Assembly (NCBI RefSeq): GCF_010183535.1
Contig: NC_071333.1
Coordinates: 21,388,587 to 21,452,586, forward strand
Direction: 5' to 3'
Origin: Caenorhabditis remanei
Taxonomy: Eukaryota; Nematoda; Chromadorea; Rhabditida; Rhabditidae
DNA length: 64,000 nt
Position 1 is the stretch's first letter. Each line of letters begins with the position of its first letter. A program made the position numbers and the translations under genes. Positions 9,449 to 19,249 of this stretch are shown in pieces. The notes below the pieces were generated by a model. The model saw only the letters and a program-made list of their open reading frames with translations. It made no database searches and was not told the origin of the DNA.

Positions 9449-9475
9449 AATGACGGATAGAGTAGTGCTTCCGAT

Positions 9476-9925
9476 TTATATATCATAGACAGCTGGCCGG
9501 GCACAGTTTGCAACCAAGTGTGTTGAAATATTGGTTTCACTATCTTTGTCAAAATCTCGTTTATACATTACATCTTTCATCCAATTTTGATAAAGAAATG
9601 TAGCGACTTTTATGGTGGTTTTTCCATATGGTCCGTTCATAAATTTGAAAACTAGAACCAAGTCTTGTGAAACTCTAGTTTTCACAAATTTGTCTACAAG
9701 TCGTATTGTTTCTAAATTTTTTTAATCCATGTTTTCATCCAAAAAAATGAGCTCGCTGACAACTTGTTTACGACGTATTGTAGCAATGTTGATACCAAAG
9801 TCCGCAATTGTAATCATACCAAGGATGCACGTCCAAAACCAATGAAAGACGAAAACAGCTTGAATGGTTTTGTTGTTTGGCAGAACACATTGAATTAATT
9901 CTTCATGCATGTTACCTTCTGGAGT
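9476..9925 (-). pseudogene. Innexin-like C-terminal fragment at the Maverick edge
   Basis: The frame contains the innexin hallmarks after the second extracellular loop: QCVLPNN followed by a fourth membrane span VFVFHWFWTCILGMITIA, then a basic RRKQVVSELIFL segment and the cytoplasmic LVDKFVKTR...LVLVFKFM region that in innexins precedes TTE(I/V)V. One in-frame TAA at 9722-9724 interrupts it, with the same frame continuing after it. The N-terminal three spans are absent: upstream of about 9930 the similarity stops near a possible splice acceptor and then the Ty3 fragment begins. Innexins form gap junctions in invertebrates, and related vinnexins occur in insect polydnaviruses. Whether this is element cargo or a host remnant at the junction cannot be settled from this copy. 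Confidence 0.68.
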
Positions 9926-9985
9926 TCAAAATATTGTACAATTATTTACTCGAGATCAAATTGTTGAACGAGCCTTTTCCTACAA

Positions 9986-11695
9986 TTGCATACTGCATAC
10001 ATAATTATATGTCTACGGAAGAAGGAACTTCGAGAATTTATGTTGATCGAAGGGGACTTAATGAAAGTCACGAAGTATGGAGCGACTATGTGTGTCGTGC
10101 CGGGGGAGAAACAGAAGGAGGTGTTCCTTGAGGCTCACGGAGGTACATTTGGAGGACATTGGAGCCCAGCGAAAGTGACTGCCATGTTGCTGAAGAAATA
10201 TTGGTGGCCCAGAATGAAGGCGCTAATCACTAAATGGTCAAGGGAGTGTCAGCAGTGTCTGTGCGGGAACGCCAAACAGATTATGACCTCACCGCTGACA
10301 CCATTTGAAGCGAGTGAGCTATTGGAGATCGTGGCACTAGATTTATTGGACTTGGGGAGAAGTAGTGCAGGGAATCGTTATGTGTTGAGTATAGTAGATT
10401 TGTTCAGCAGATATGCAGGTGCATGCGCAATTCCGGACAAGTCTGCCGAGACAGTAGCAAGAGCGTTCGTGGAGAATTGGATGCTGAAGGAAGGGAGGAT
10501 TCCGAAAGCGATCCTTATGGACCAGGGATTGGAATTTGCAAACGCGACTTTTGAGAAGATCGCAAGAATGGCAAATGTCCGGATAATTCAAACCAAGGGG
10601 TACCATTCTAGAATGAATGGAGCTGTTGAAAGGTTCAACAGAACTATCCAGACGGTTCTGAAAAAGATTACGGTGATCCCGACGGACTGGGATGAGCGGC
10701 TACCGTATGCGGTGTTTGCGTATAATGCATGCAAGCATGAAGCGACGGGGGAGAGCCCACATTATTTGATGTACGGCAGAGACGCTAGGATTCCGTTGAG
10801 AACGGATCCAAAAGAGCTGGTGGGGAAGTATCAGGTGGATGTAGACGAGTACAAATTCCGTCATGCGGAGCAAATGAATATGGCCCACGAGGAAGCAAGA
10901 GCACATATTCGGCGAGAGCAGGAGAAAGCGAAAAAACACTTTGATGAGAAGAACAAGGTTCACAGGAGGGTGTTTCCGGTGGTCGGAGATAGGGTGTTGG
11001 TAAAAATTCCGGCGGAGAGGCTGGGCTCTCGGAACCCGAAGTTGGCCAATGATTGGCAAGGACCATACCGGGTGATAAGGACCACAGTGAACTCGGCGGA
11101 AGTGCAGATTATTGGGGGAGGAGAGAAACTGTGGATACCGTGGGAACAACTTCGGAAAGTTCCGAAGGAAGTACCGGAGATACAGTGCAAGACCGCTGCG
11201 GTGCGCGGAAAGAGGGGGAGACGCGGTGTCACGGCGGGGGACGCGGCAAATGTGCAGACTGTGATTAGTGAAGAAAATGGTGATATTTGCAGAGATGTGA
11301 TCGAGATGGGATGTATCTGCGAAGGAGGAAAGTGTGGAGTAAAGGAAGGGGGGATTGATGCGGCATCGACAAAGGAGATGGCCCTACAACTGTTGGCGAA
11401 GAAAAAAGGGGTGCCAATGGAGGAGTTCCATATGGTTCGTCATTTGGAGAGCTTCCAACAGGAAGTGTCCGACGTCGAAAAGGAGATCGCTCTTCGTCGT
11501 TTCGCCCGCAAATGTCCTGCAGTCGCAGAGGCGGTGATGAAGGGGAGTGAGACTGCGGCTGGGTGGCAGACCGTCGTGGAGGCGCTGAAATCAGAGGTGA
11601 TGGAGCGGAATGCAAAGAAAAAGATCAAGATCGGAACGGATATGGTGGTAGTCGGACCCAGAGTGGAGGCGAGGGGGCCAGGTGTTCTCGAGTGA
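9986..11695 (+). CDS. Ty3/gypsy integrase with long C-terminal extension (5'-truncated pol)
   Basis: 569 aa. Order: H2C2 zinc-binding region (HGGTFGGHWS...YWWP...WSRECQQC), rve core with IVALDLLDLG, the second Asp in LMDQGLEFAN and the Glu in NGAVERFNRT, and an integrase C-terminal SH3-like part (GDRVLVKIPAERLG...WQGPYRV). The DDE triad is complete. About 180 further residues follow, including a cysteine-rich patch (CICEGGKCG) and charged helices, with no recognised domain. G+C and codon use are visibly higher than in the Maverick to its left, as expected for an unrelated element. The true pol start lies in the missing part. Confidence 0.88.
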   Translation: MHTAYIIICLRKKELREFMLIEGDLMKVTKYGATMCVVPGEKQKEVFLEAHGGTFGGHWSPAKVTAMLLKKYWWPRMKALITKWSRECQQCLCGNAKQIMTSPLTPFEASELLEIVALDLLDLGRSSAGNRYVLSIVDLFSRYAGACAIPDKSAETVARAFVENWMLKEGRIPKAILMDQGLEFANATFEKIARMANVRIIQTKGYHSRMNGAVERFNRTIQTVLKKITVIPTDWDERLPYAVFAYNACKHEATGESPHYLMYGRDARIPLRTDPKELVGKYQVDVDEYKFRHAEQMNMAHEEARAHIRREQEKAKKHFDEKNKVHRRVFPVVGDRVLVKIPAERLGSRNPKLANDWQGPYRVIRTTVNSAEVQIIGGGEKLWIPWEQLRKVPKEVPEIQCKTAAVRGKRGRRGVTAGDAANVQTVISEENGDICRDVIEMGCICEGGKCGVKEGGIDAASTKEMALQLLAKKKGVPMEEFHMVRHLESFQQEVSDVEKEIALRRFARKCPAVAEAVMKGSETAAGWQTVVEALKSEVMERNAKKKIKIGTDMVVVGPRVEARGPGVLE

Positions 11696-11707
11696 CGGGA
11701 AAATATT

Positions 11708-12250
11708 ATGGTTGGATGGGCAGAGAGATTTGATTGGGAAGCGGTTGAAGAGGTCGTGGTGCTGATAGGGGTTACGGACGATGAAGAAGCGAACAGCAAA
11801 CGATTAGAATTTGTCGAGTCCATTGCTAGAGAGGCTAAGAAGGTGTACATGATTCTGGGTGGCTTGCAATGTCCGTTCGGGAAGGTGGCCGAGGTGACCG
11901 ACAAATGGCGCAGATGGCTCAAAACTGCAGTCAACGTGGAAATGGTCGACCCACTGATGCCCGTCGGAACGCACCAAACTCCGCTCATCTTGGAAAAGTG
12001 GGATCATAAATCGTTGGAGTCGATCGGCAAATTTCTGTTGCTGGCATTGCCAAATCATGCGATTGGAACTCGACTGAAGACGAGACCTAAGACTCTTCCA
12101 AACGGATTGAAGAGAGATTTCAATCCAGGACGTCCGGCAGCCCAGAGGGGGGGGGGGAAGTGGCCCCGCCTCAACCTCATGTCCACGGAACCCCATGGAA
12201 TCACAGAAGTCAAAGGAAATGAATATCCGCGTGGCAACCGTAAAACCTAA
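11708..12250 (+). CDS. Reading frame downstream of Ty3 integrase, unknown; faint SGNH-hydrolase look
   Basis: A 180-aa frame starting 12 bp after the integrase stop. It contains a beta-alpha-beta-like pattern: VVVLIGVTDDEEANSKRLEFVESIAREAKK followed by a VYMILGGL strand, which is reminiscent of the middle blocks of SGNH/GDSL esterases found in some retroelements. The catalytic Ser block and His block are not seen, so this is only a resemblance. The C-terminal part runs over the polypurine tract and becomes low-complexity. It may instead be a frameshifted continuation of the integrase frame. Confidence 0.4.
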   Translation: MVGWAERFDWEAVEEVVVLIGVTDDEEANSKRLEFVESIAREAKKVYMILGGLQCPFGKVAEVTDKWRRWLKTAVNVEMVDPLMPVGTHQTPLILEKWDHKSLESIGKFLLLALPNHAIGTRLKTRPKTLPNGLKRDFNPGRPAAQRGGGKWPRLNLMSTEPHGITEVKGNEYPRGNRKT

Positions 12251-12440
12251 TCCACATCATGAAACTCAAGCCTTCATAAGATTGAACTCTTTGATAATGT
12301 TTAGTTCTTGCTTTTGATAAAGCACGCGAGTAAAAACCGTCTTTGTGTTGTAAGTTGTCTTTCCTTTACAGATCCTCAAAGTCTGTTTCTGTCCTAAGAG
12401 ATAGAAATAGATAACTCACTAAAAAAAGGATAACACGGAT

Positions 12441-12865
12441 CATGTCAAAGTAGAATGATGGCGTACAGTAAACAGAGTAAAACTCTTGTTTTTATCAATA
12501 TTGTCGATAATTAGAATATTGCAGTAAGTTTACGATGGAAATCGAATTAACGTACAACAGTTCAACGATCAAACAACAGTTTCATCAAATCATGAAATTT
12601 AAAAATGAAAGTTTCAGACTGCTTTAAAAAATATTTTAAAGTTTATCGAAATGAAACTTTTACCACAGTTTCATATTCGTCACAATCCAAAAAAACAGAG
12701 CCAAAATAATCGAATAATCTTTTCCCTTGGTCAAAAAGTTCACTGTTCTGCTCTTGCTGATTTTTTTATTATTTAATGTGTTTTTATCAATTTTTGTTTC
12801 CAAAAAGTGTTTTTTCTTTACTCTCTTTTCATTAACACTCAAATGACACAAGCTACACACAAAAC
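12441..12865. other. No gene seen
   Basis: A/T-rich sequence between the Ty3 fragment and the leader of the 13.1 kb gene. Short frames here carry no recognisable motif. Nothing further is supported. Confidence 0.5.
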
Positions 12866-13128
12866 GTGAGGGGGCGACCTCATTCTCCTCCTCCACGAGA
12901 AATGCACCCGTTATTTGTCACTGGCGCGTTTCTCGATGCACGCGCGTTTGTCGATGCGCTGCGGTTCTCTCCTTTCTCATTACTTGTCGTTTTCTCATTC
13001 TTTGTCATTTTTCTGCAGTTTCCTGCAGTTTTTTGTTGCATTTGTTCAATTTTTCCCTCTTTTTCTCTTTTGCATTGTTTTTTTTCTAAAATTAATTTGA
13101 TTCACACTCTTTTTTTCAGCAGCCTCGA
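12866..13128 (+). promoter_or_regulatory. Promoter/leader block shared with family B genes
   Basis: This block contains CGCGTTTCTCGATGC, TTTCTCATTCTTTGTCATTT and a T-rich run with TTTTTTGTTGC. The same elements in the same order occur upstream of gene B2 (23724-23930) and its mirror copy (39390-39596). It ends in a TTTTTTTCAG acceptor (about 13110-13119) 19 bases before the start codon, consistent with trans-splicing of a spliced leader or with a 5' UTR intron. G+C rises locally in the CGCG-rich part. Confidence 0.6.
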
Positions 13129-13137
13129 CTTTTGGTA

Positions 13138-16116
13138 ATGACCCCGAAAACGAAAAAAACTGATGTCCCGCCGAACTATCCTCAGTCTGGATACCCTTAT
13201 GGCAACGGTTACCAGAAATCTTACAACGGATCAGGTAAAAAATCAATATCCTCTCAACATGATTTCAGTATTCCATTTTAAGGTCACCAGAACAACCGCC
13301 CGAGTCAACATCGTTCTTTTACCGATTACGGGACTGGATATGTGAAGAAAACGGTGCCCGGACAGAAACCTTACTGGGAACACAATCAGAGCTATCAGCC
13401 CAACCGCGAAGTGCAAAGAGGTGGAAGCAACCAACAGTATCCATCAACCAAGTATGCTAATCCACGGTACGACTATAACAAGTCATTCACCGCCGGAATG
13501 GGTGAAACGGGAAAATCCAACGGTAATCGTGACAGATTCTTTACGACCGAATCTCATTATCGCTCTTCTGGCTACAAAGGATTCGGTAACTCCAAATACC
13601 GGGGAGAGGGAAGGAACATCCAGATACCGACAACTGGAAACAGCCACGACGTTTCGTTCACCAACTTTACCACCAAGAGCAACAATTCTCGTAATACTTA
13701 TAACACATCATTCACGACTACCATTGGAATGGGTGAAACGGGACAACCAAATGCTCGTCGTGACAACCTGTGGACAACCAAAGACGATCGTCCCTCCGCT
13801 GGCAACAATGGATTTGTAAATCCCAAATACCGAGGAGATGGAAACCATTACCAGATGCAGAAAGGTGGAAACAACAAACGCTATCTATCCACCAAGTATG
13901 CCAAAAGCAACTTCTGGACAACCGACTACAATCGTCACTCTTCCAACTCCAAAGGATTTGAGAACCAAAAACACAGTGGAAATACCAATCGGAACTCGTA
14001 CCGTTACAATCCAAACACAAGCTACGCCAGGTACACCGGAGCGAAAAGCGGCCCTAAGAACGTCGCTGACCACAAGACTACAATCGACTTCAACTTTGGA
14101 CGTTTCGAGTCACAACAACTCAATGGAGATAACTTCATTCAAGTCTTTCCTTCCAGTTTTTCAACGAAATTGACTGACGGACAGAGTAAGTGTTACTTGT
14201 TTTTAGTTTTTTTCTGTAACGACGTGGTTTGCAGAGCTCTTGCAGAACCTCCAAAACGTGGAATCGATGGGGAATCCGGTTGGTGACTCTCGAATGGATC
14301 AGTCGTTCCGCGGTGTTCAAGACGAAAGTTGCCAACAAGATTCTTCCATTCTGGCCGTCGGACCTGTCTTCACTTCACCTCGCCCTGTCAAATACCCGTA
14401 CATGTTCTCTCCGGCTGTCGAGAAAATTCTCTGTGCAGAGAAACGTAAGCAGAAAATTGATATGGAGGTAGCTAATGCAAAGAAGACGGCAAAAGAGAAA
14501 AAGGACAAGTTGATGATGAAACAGAAGATCCATTCTGAGGATCCTTTGAATATGACTATCACTGGTGGTGAACGATTCGTTGAGTCCCCACCACCCTCCA
14601 AGGCTATCCTCAATCTGACGTTAGGCGAAGACAAACTACCGCGAGGAATCCTCAAGAAGATTCATTTGGCAAGACGGTCTCCACCAGAGTTTCGTTCAAG
14701 GTTTGTGTTTGTCATTTGCAGAACATATGGATATATTCTTCATATTCTAAATTTTTGTTTTCAGAAGTGTTTCTTGGGGACTAGTCGAGGCCAAGTCTCC
14801 TGACACGCCAATGTACTCACCCGAAGGAAATCTCTCGGATCTGAACAAGTCTTTAATGAAGCCGAAGAGTGAGACATCTTCGGAAGAGTCAACACCATCC
14901 AGACCACCCAAGCCGCTCAACATCCAGCCGCTCAAATCGGCCGCAAAGCCGAAGTCACTTCCTCCCCCTGGCTGGAAAACTTCTTGTCCAGTTACTTTCA
15001 AGAAGGTTGTCGAACACAACGAGGATAAAAACAATGCTGGCTGTTACATGGCCCGTGGAGGCATTTGCAAGTTTATGCCCAGTGTTGATATCACCGATGG
15101 ACTTGCTACTTTTGTGAATCCTCAAACTGGAAGACACATCTTCATGCCATTGGAGTTCTGTTTTGACCTCCATCCCTTCATCGAAACTGGACCAGATGAG
15201 ATCCCCGCAGGTCGTTACTACTACTTGGCAGATCCGCAAAATGACCTTATTGGGCAGTGGAACAGAGAGCTTCGTGAGAAACATCCAGAGCTCTTTAACA
15301 AGTAAGTGTGAACAAATCAGAGTAATTTAAACAAATATGCTTTCAGGCCTCCTCATGTCTCCAACCATGAAACTGGTTGGGATGATTTGAAGGCAGTTGT
15401 CGACGAGATCGCAATGAAGACTCGTGCTCCTCTGCCCCAAGCGGAGTCTCCATCAATGTATCATACATCAGAAAAGGATGATTCAAGTGTTCAGAGTTCA
15501 GTGACTATCCTCAAGAACACCTCTGACCAAAAACTGGCCAAGCTCCAGGAAAAGAAAGTTGAGGTTTCTCGCAAGATCATCCTTCCTCCTATTTCTAAAG
15601 GAGTGAAGCGCACTCCGCCGAGGTAAGAGAAATAACAAGCGACTCATATTCATTTGCATCTGTTCAGATTCTGTCATGTTCCTGTCGAGGATTGGCTCGC
15701 TGACACCCCTGCCAAAACAATTGATGAAAAGAAGATGGATCAGGCGGATTTTGTGGACGATACTCAACCGACAACTCCAAAAGTATCTACTCAATCGGTT
15801 ATTTTCACTCCCCTGCAGACGAGTACTCCTCGCAAAACTTCTGTACATGGCTCTCCCTCTAGGTAATACTAGTTATGCATATTATATCACGAACAAAATA
15901 TTTTTCAGAACAACTGCTTTGGTTCGTGAGTTGCAGGTCACTCCGAAGAGCTGGGGAAATAAGAATAAGTTGCCGTCCCGAAGAATCACCGTTATCTCCA
16001 ACACTTTGGACGACGCGGAGCTTCACAATGTGAAGTTTCTGACTCCGCAAAGCAAGAAGTCGTCTGATGACGCTTCTTCTGACACTTCCGAAAGCCCATT
16101 TTCCCCATCGACTTGA
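13138..16116 (+). CDS. Seven-exon gene for an 893-aa low-complexity protein with one compact domain
   Basis: Exons 13138-13234, 13283-14185, 14235-14700, 14765-15301, 15347-15622, 15668-15862 and 15909-16116 join in phase (2,682 nt). All introns are 44-64 nt with GTAAG-type donors and TTTCAG-type acceptors, so the gene looks intact. Residues about 30-330 are Asn/Gly/Tyr/Ser-rich and contain diverged repeats built on GMGETG(K/Q)xN followed by a Phe/Trp-x-Thr unit. Residues about 340-490 are charged. A compact region in exon 4 (TSCPVTFKKVVEHNEDK ... ETGPDEIPAGRYYYLADPQ) has conserved-looking Cys and aromatic residues. The C-terminus is Ser/Thr/Pro-rich and acidic. I do not recognise the family. 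The disordered N/G/Y-rich half would suit a condensate or RNA-granule protein, which is inference. Confidence 0.85.
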
Positions 16117-16502
16117 TTTGTCAAGTATTCTGTTCGTAAATTTCTTCCCAATTTATATAAGAAACGGTTATCCGTCTAGGCCGGTATATTTATTGCTTAT
16201 TTTTTGTTGCCATGATATAATGACATATCCTGGTTAAGGGAACCTTGTCAATTGCCCCTCACGTGCTACCTACTGGTTTTTTGCTTACCTTGTTTAAAGT
16301 TATATAAAAAATAAAAATTTTGTGTAGCATTTCACTTCGATTCCAACAATCAATCAGATTACATTTAACAACAGTGAGGATTTGATGTGTCCACCATAAT
16401 AATTGTTTATCATTATTTTTCACAAATAGCATTAATCTAATTGTTCTAACATAAGACAAAAATGATGAAAGAATTGCAATGCTTATTTTTTCCTATGGAA
16501 TC

Positions 16503-17057
16503 TTAAAGAAGGTGCTCAAAGACTGCAGTGGAGCGAAAAAAAATAGTTTGTCCTTCAGTGAACACCAACAACTTCTTATCCAAAGTCATTTGAACCAATC
16601 CAGTACGCTCTTCTTCTTCCATTTTCGCTGTGAAAACGGCCTTGAATACAATAGAAGAGGCAGTTGAGTTGTCTGCACCGAGCGAAGCCAGTTTGAAAGA
16701 AAGGATCATTCCTTTGGGCATAAGCGCAAAAGCACGAGGGTTTCTGTAAGACATGATGAAATATTACCTGAAATTTGAAAAGTTGAATGCTTTACCTCTG
16801 TTTTCTGTTGAATCGCATCTCTTATAACGGACATCGGCATGCAAAAGATTCTTGATTTTGTCATAATTGCGGGAATGAACAGCAATCAACAACTCGTTCA
16901 AGGACCAAATGATGACACCTTCGACTTCTTGCTCATTTCCCAATTTATTTGAAATGATCTCATTGGTGATTGTGGATTTGGTATCCGGTTGATAAACTAA
17001 GCCAAGAAGATTTCCAGTAAGAAAGAAAACGAAAACAAAGTATTGTAGAGAGAACAT
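16503..17057 (-). CDS. NTF2-like secreted protein
   Basis: Opens with a signal peptide (MFSLQYFVFVFFLTGNLLGLV), then a cystatin/NTF2-like fold pattern common in nematode expansions: a helix (LLIAVHSRNYDKIKNLLHADV), YKRC, then strands ending in TGLVQMTLDKKLLVF. The two coding parts (17057 to about 16787 or 16769, and about 16745 to 16503) belong together, but the junction is awkward. The usual choice (donor GTAAAG, acceptor TTACAG) changes frame, whereas keeping the frame needs removal of only 24 nt (GTAATA...TTACAG). Either the junction is a 24-nt mini-intron, or there is a small indel. Exported, ligand-binding-like function is inferred from the fold only. Confidence 0.6.
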
Positions 17058-17378
17058 GACTCCGAATGATGAATCTGGACGGCGGGCCGCGATTTATACC
17101 CCGTTTTGATTCGATTAGGACACTTTCCCAGAGAGAAAAGAAGCGGAGTAGCTTGTGAACGAAGAAATACACGTCAGCATTAGTTGTGAAATGCAGAAAA
17201 CAGAGAAAAAACATCTGAAAAAGAAGAAAAAACAGTGAACAAAGTTAGGTAATCTGAGTTTTATTAGACTTCCAATACTGCATGAGATTTCAAGTTCTTA
17301 CCTTAATAATCAAAGAAAAAAATAATCATTACCGAAAAAAACCAGATATGCGGTTTTGAGAAAAATAGAAAGTAGAAG

Positions 17379-18530
17379 TTAAAAACATGAACCATAACCA
17401 TAAACAGTACTGATTGTTTGTCTGACGTTTGTTGAATTATTTAGGAATTTATAAGTTGAATTGTATCCGGTAGGTTTTCTTTTGTTTTTTCTGGTATCAG
17501 CTGAAAAACGATGCCGAGAACGGTAACGATACTGTCCTTTTTGTGCCTGGCGTTGATTTGAAGATGAAACGTAACGAGCGAGATCAAAAAGCAATCTTCG
17601 AACTATTGGACCACGTCTTGACAGCTCACTATGTCGTCGAAACTCTCCTTTTTGAATGACTCCATCAGAACCATCTTTTCGTGGCTCTCTTGAACTAGAA
17701 CGGCTTCTTACTGGAGGTTTGAAATTAGGATCTCTCCAGTTTGGGAATTTCTTATCTATCTTCTTATCGACAATGTCATCCAAGTAGTCGAGTCCTTTTT
17801 TCTTACTTTCAAAAGCCAGCAAACGTGTCCAGGCAATCCTTGTCTTCTCGCGAACTTCTTCCCAAGTTTCACCAGGGTGTTCTGGTCGCCTTCTTGCAGC
17901 TGCTTCTACTTCACGGAAAAGTTTCGAGTATTCAGATTTCAGACAGTTACGAGCAGGCGGAGGAACCGGAGAAGGAGTTGTAGCAATGTCCATTGGAGCA
18001 GGTGTGTTCTGCTAAAAAAATGTAAATTTTTGAAAATTTCAAAAAAAAATTGTAAAAAAAATGAGCCTCGATTTTCGACTCCAGGCCGGCCTAATTTTCG
18101 ACAAGTCTGATAAGACATATTCTCTGAAAGACACGCGTACGGCCTGTATGGATGTTACAGTTCCGCAACTTTTGATGTATGTATGTTAGGTCATATAGTT
18201 TTTGGGTCTTAACCCCCGGAAAATGCTTGAAGGTCAAAAAATGATAATTTTTGTGTTTTACTCTTGGAAGCTAAAATTTTTACTGATAATTAGGCAACGT
18301 TAGTATTCAGTTTTTATAAATTATCAGATCTAAAAATGTGTTTCCAGTGTTGATGACTTGTATTACATTATTTTATTAAAATGCCTTTCTAGCTCCCTCG
18401 ATGCATAACTCACGTTTCTTGAATAATCATGCAGTTGCACTGAAGATTTCTCAGCCGGCTGCCAAAAATCTGGTGGCCGAGGCAGAGGAGGAAGCGGATC
18501 GAAAAATTCTTGGGTATTTGAAGCATCCAT
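17379..18530 (-). CDS. Family C gene, copy C1 (248 aa, Arg/Ser-rich)
   Basis: Exon 1 (18530-18414) and exon 2 (18008-17379) join in phase over a 405-nt intron (GTGAGT donor, TTTAGCAG acceptor). The product has a Pro-rich N-terminus (DPLPPLPRPPDF), the family signature ATTPSPVPPPAR, a helical block (LFREVEAAARRRP...TWEEVREKT...WTRLLAFESKKKGLDYLD), then an RS-type segment (SRSSSREPRKDG) and GEFRRHSELSR, and a basic Tyr/Asn-rich tail. No known domain. Copies C2 (26842-27724) and C3 (36290-36477, truncated) share the same order of motifs, while the first exons have diverged strongly. Nuclear or RNA-associated function is only suggested by the Arg/Ser content. Confidence 0.75.
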
Positions 18531-19249
18531 GTTTCTTGGCTTTTAGCTGAAATACGATGTTTTGATGTCAAAAACGCAAAACATTCAGCAGATTGCAATC
18601 ACTGTTTCCAATTAAAAACAAACAAGAACATGCTTTATCTCACAAAAACTTATACTTGTATCAAAGAATTTTCAAAATTTTCAAATAAAACAAAAAGTTG
18701 GTCGAGGTGAGAATGATGATGGGAGAAATGAAAAGAGAAAGAGAGAGAGAGAAGAAGAAGAAGAAAAAGATAGAAAATGTAACAAAGGAAAAGGTCATAT
18801 GAAACATACGACATTGTATGATGAAAAAAGTGAGGAACTCGAAAGCCAACATAGATGTTAAATGTTTCAAAAAAAATTAAACATTCTTTGGTGAAGATCC
18901 TACATGATGGAAACCAACTTAACATGAGACTGTTACACGAAGCAATTTATCTTCCATATCAGTTAGGAGAGCTAGATATTCATTAAAATGTCTCCTTTAT
19001 TCCATAGTCGAAACTCTCGTGGGGAATGTAAAATTAGTTATAAGATAATTTCAGCGTGAACCATTTCTGATCGTGATGCCATTTCTCTTCTATTGTGATA
19101 ATATCTTCAGATGTGCTTGCTTCTTTAGACACATGGTTGGGCAGGTTGACAATTCAATTAGTTTTGCTTTTCAAAAAAGAAGTCTCTTGAATTATCAGGA
19201 ATTTTAGCCAGATGAACCATCTGAAAGTACTTAGATTCTTTACTAATCA
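18531..19249. other. No gene seen
   Basis: Upstream of C1 the sequence is A/T-rich, with a GA-rich simple stretch at 18735-18770. The short frames lack coding character. This interval must contain the C1 promoter. Confidence 0.5.

Larger units (their letters stand above)
1..9930. mobile_element. Maverick/Polinton virus-like transposon, incomplete and decayed
   Basis: Seen: a cluster of compact, nearly abutting genes including a DDE integrase with a C-terminal chromodomain, a P-loop packaging-type ATPase and a capsid-type protein, all diagnostic of Maverick/Polinton elements. Neither terminal inverted repeat is visible: the left end lies outside the window, and on the right the element gives way near 9930-9990 to a Ty3/gypsy fragment. 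No type-B DNA polymerase or adenain-like protease is recognisable inside the window; the polymerase may lie to the left. Breaks are visible in three genes (a 3.2 kb transposon insertion in the glycoprotein gene, a 22-bp duplication in the capsid gene, a stop codon in the innexin-like gene), so this copy is probably inactive. Confidence 0.88.
9950..12440 (+). mobile_element. Ty3/gypsy-type LTR retrotransposon, 3' part only
   Basis: The integrase gene, a downstream reading frame, and a polypurine tract (about 12147-12163, a run of G flanked by A/G) followed by a plausible 3' LTR start (TGGCCCC) are present. Gag, protease, reverse transcriptase and the 5' LTR are missing. The 5' break is within about 9930-10000, directly against the innexin-like fragment. 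The LTR end is not defined because no second copy exists in the window; the 12440 limit is a guess. Confidence 0.7.

Noticed and set aside
9986..11695. Several 90-180 codon frames antisense to the Ty3 integrase (10343-11988, minus)
   Set aside because: Shadows of a G+C-rich coding region; no motifs and no splice support.
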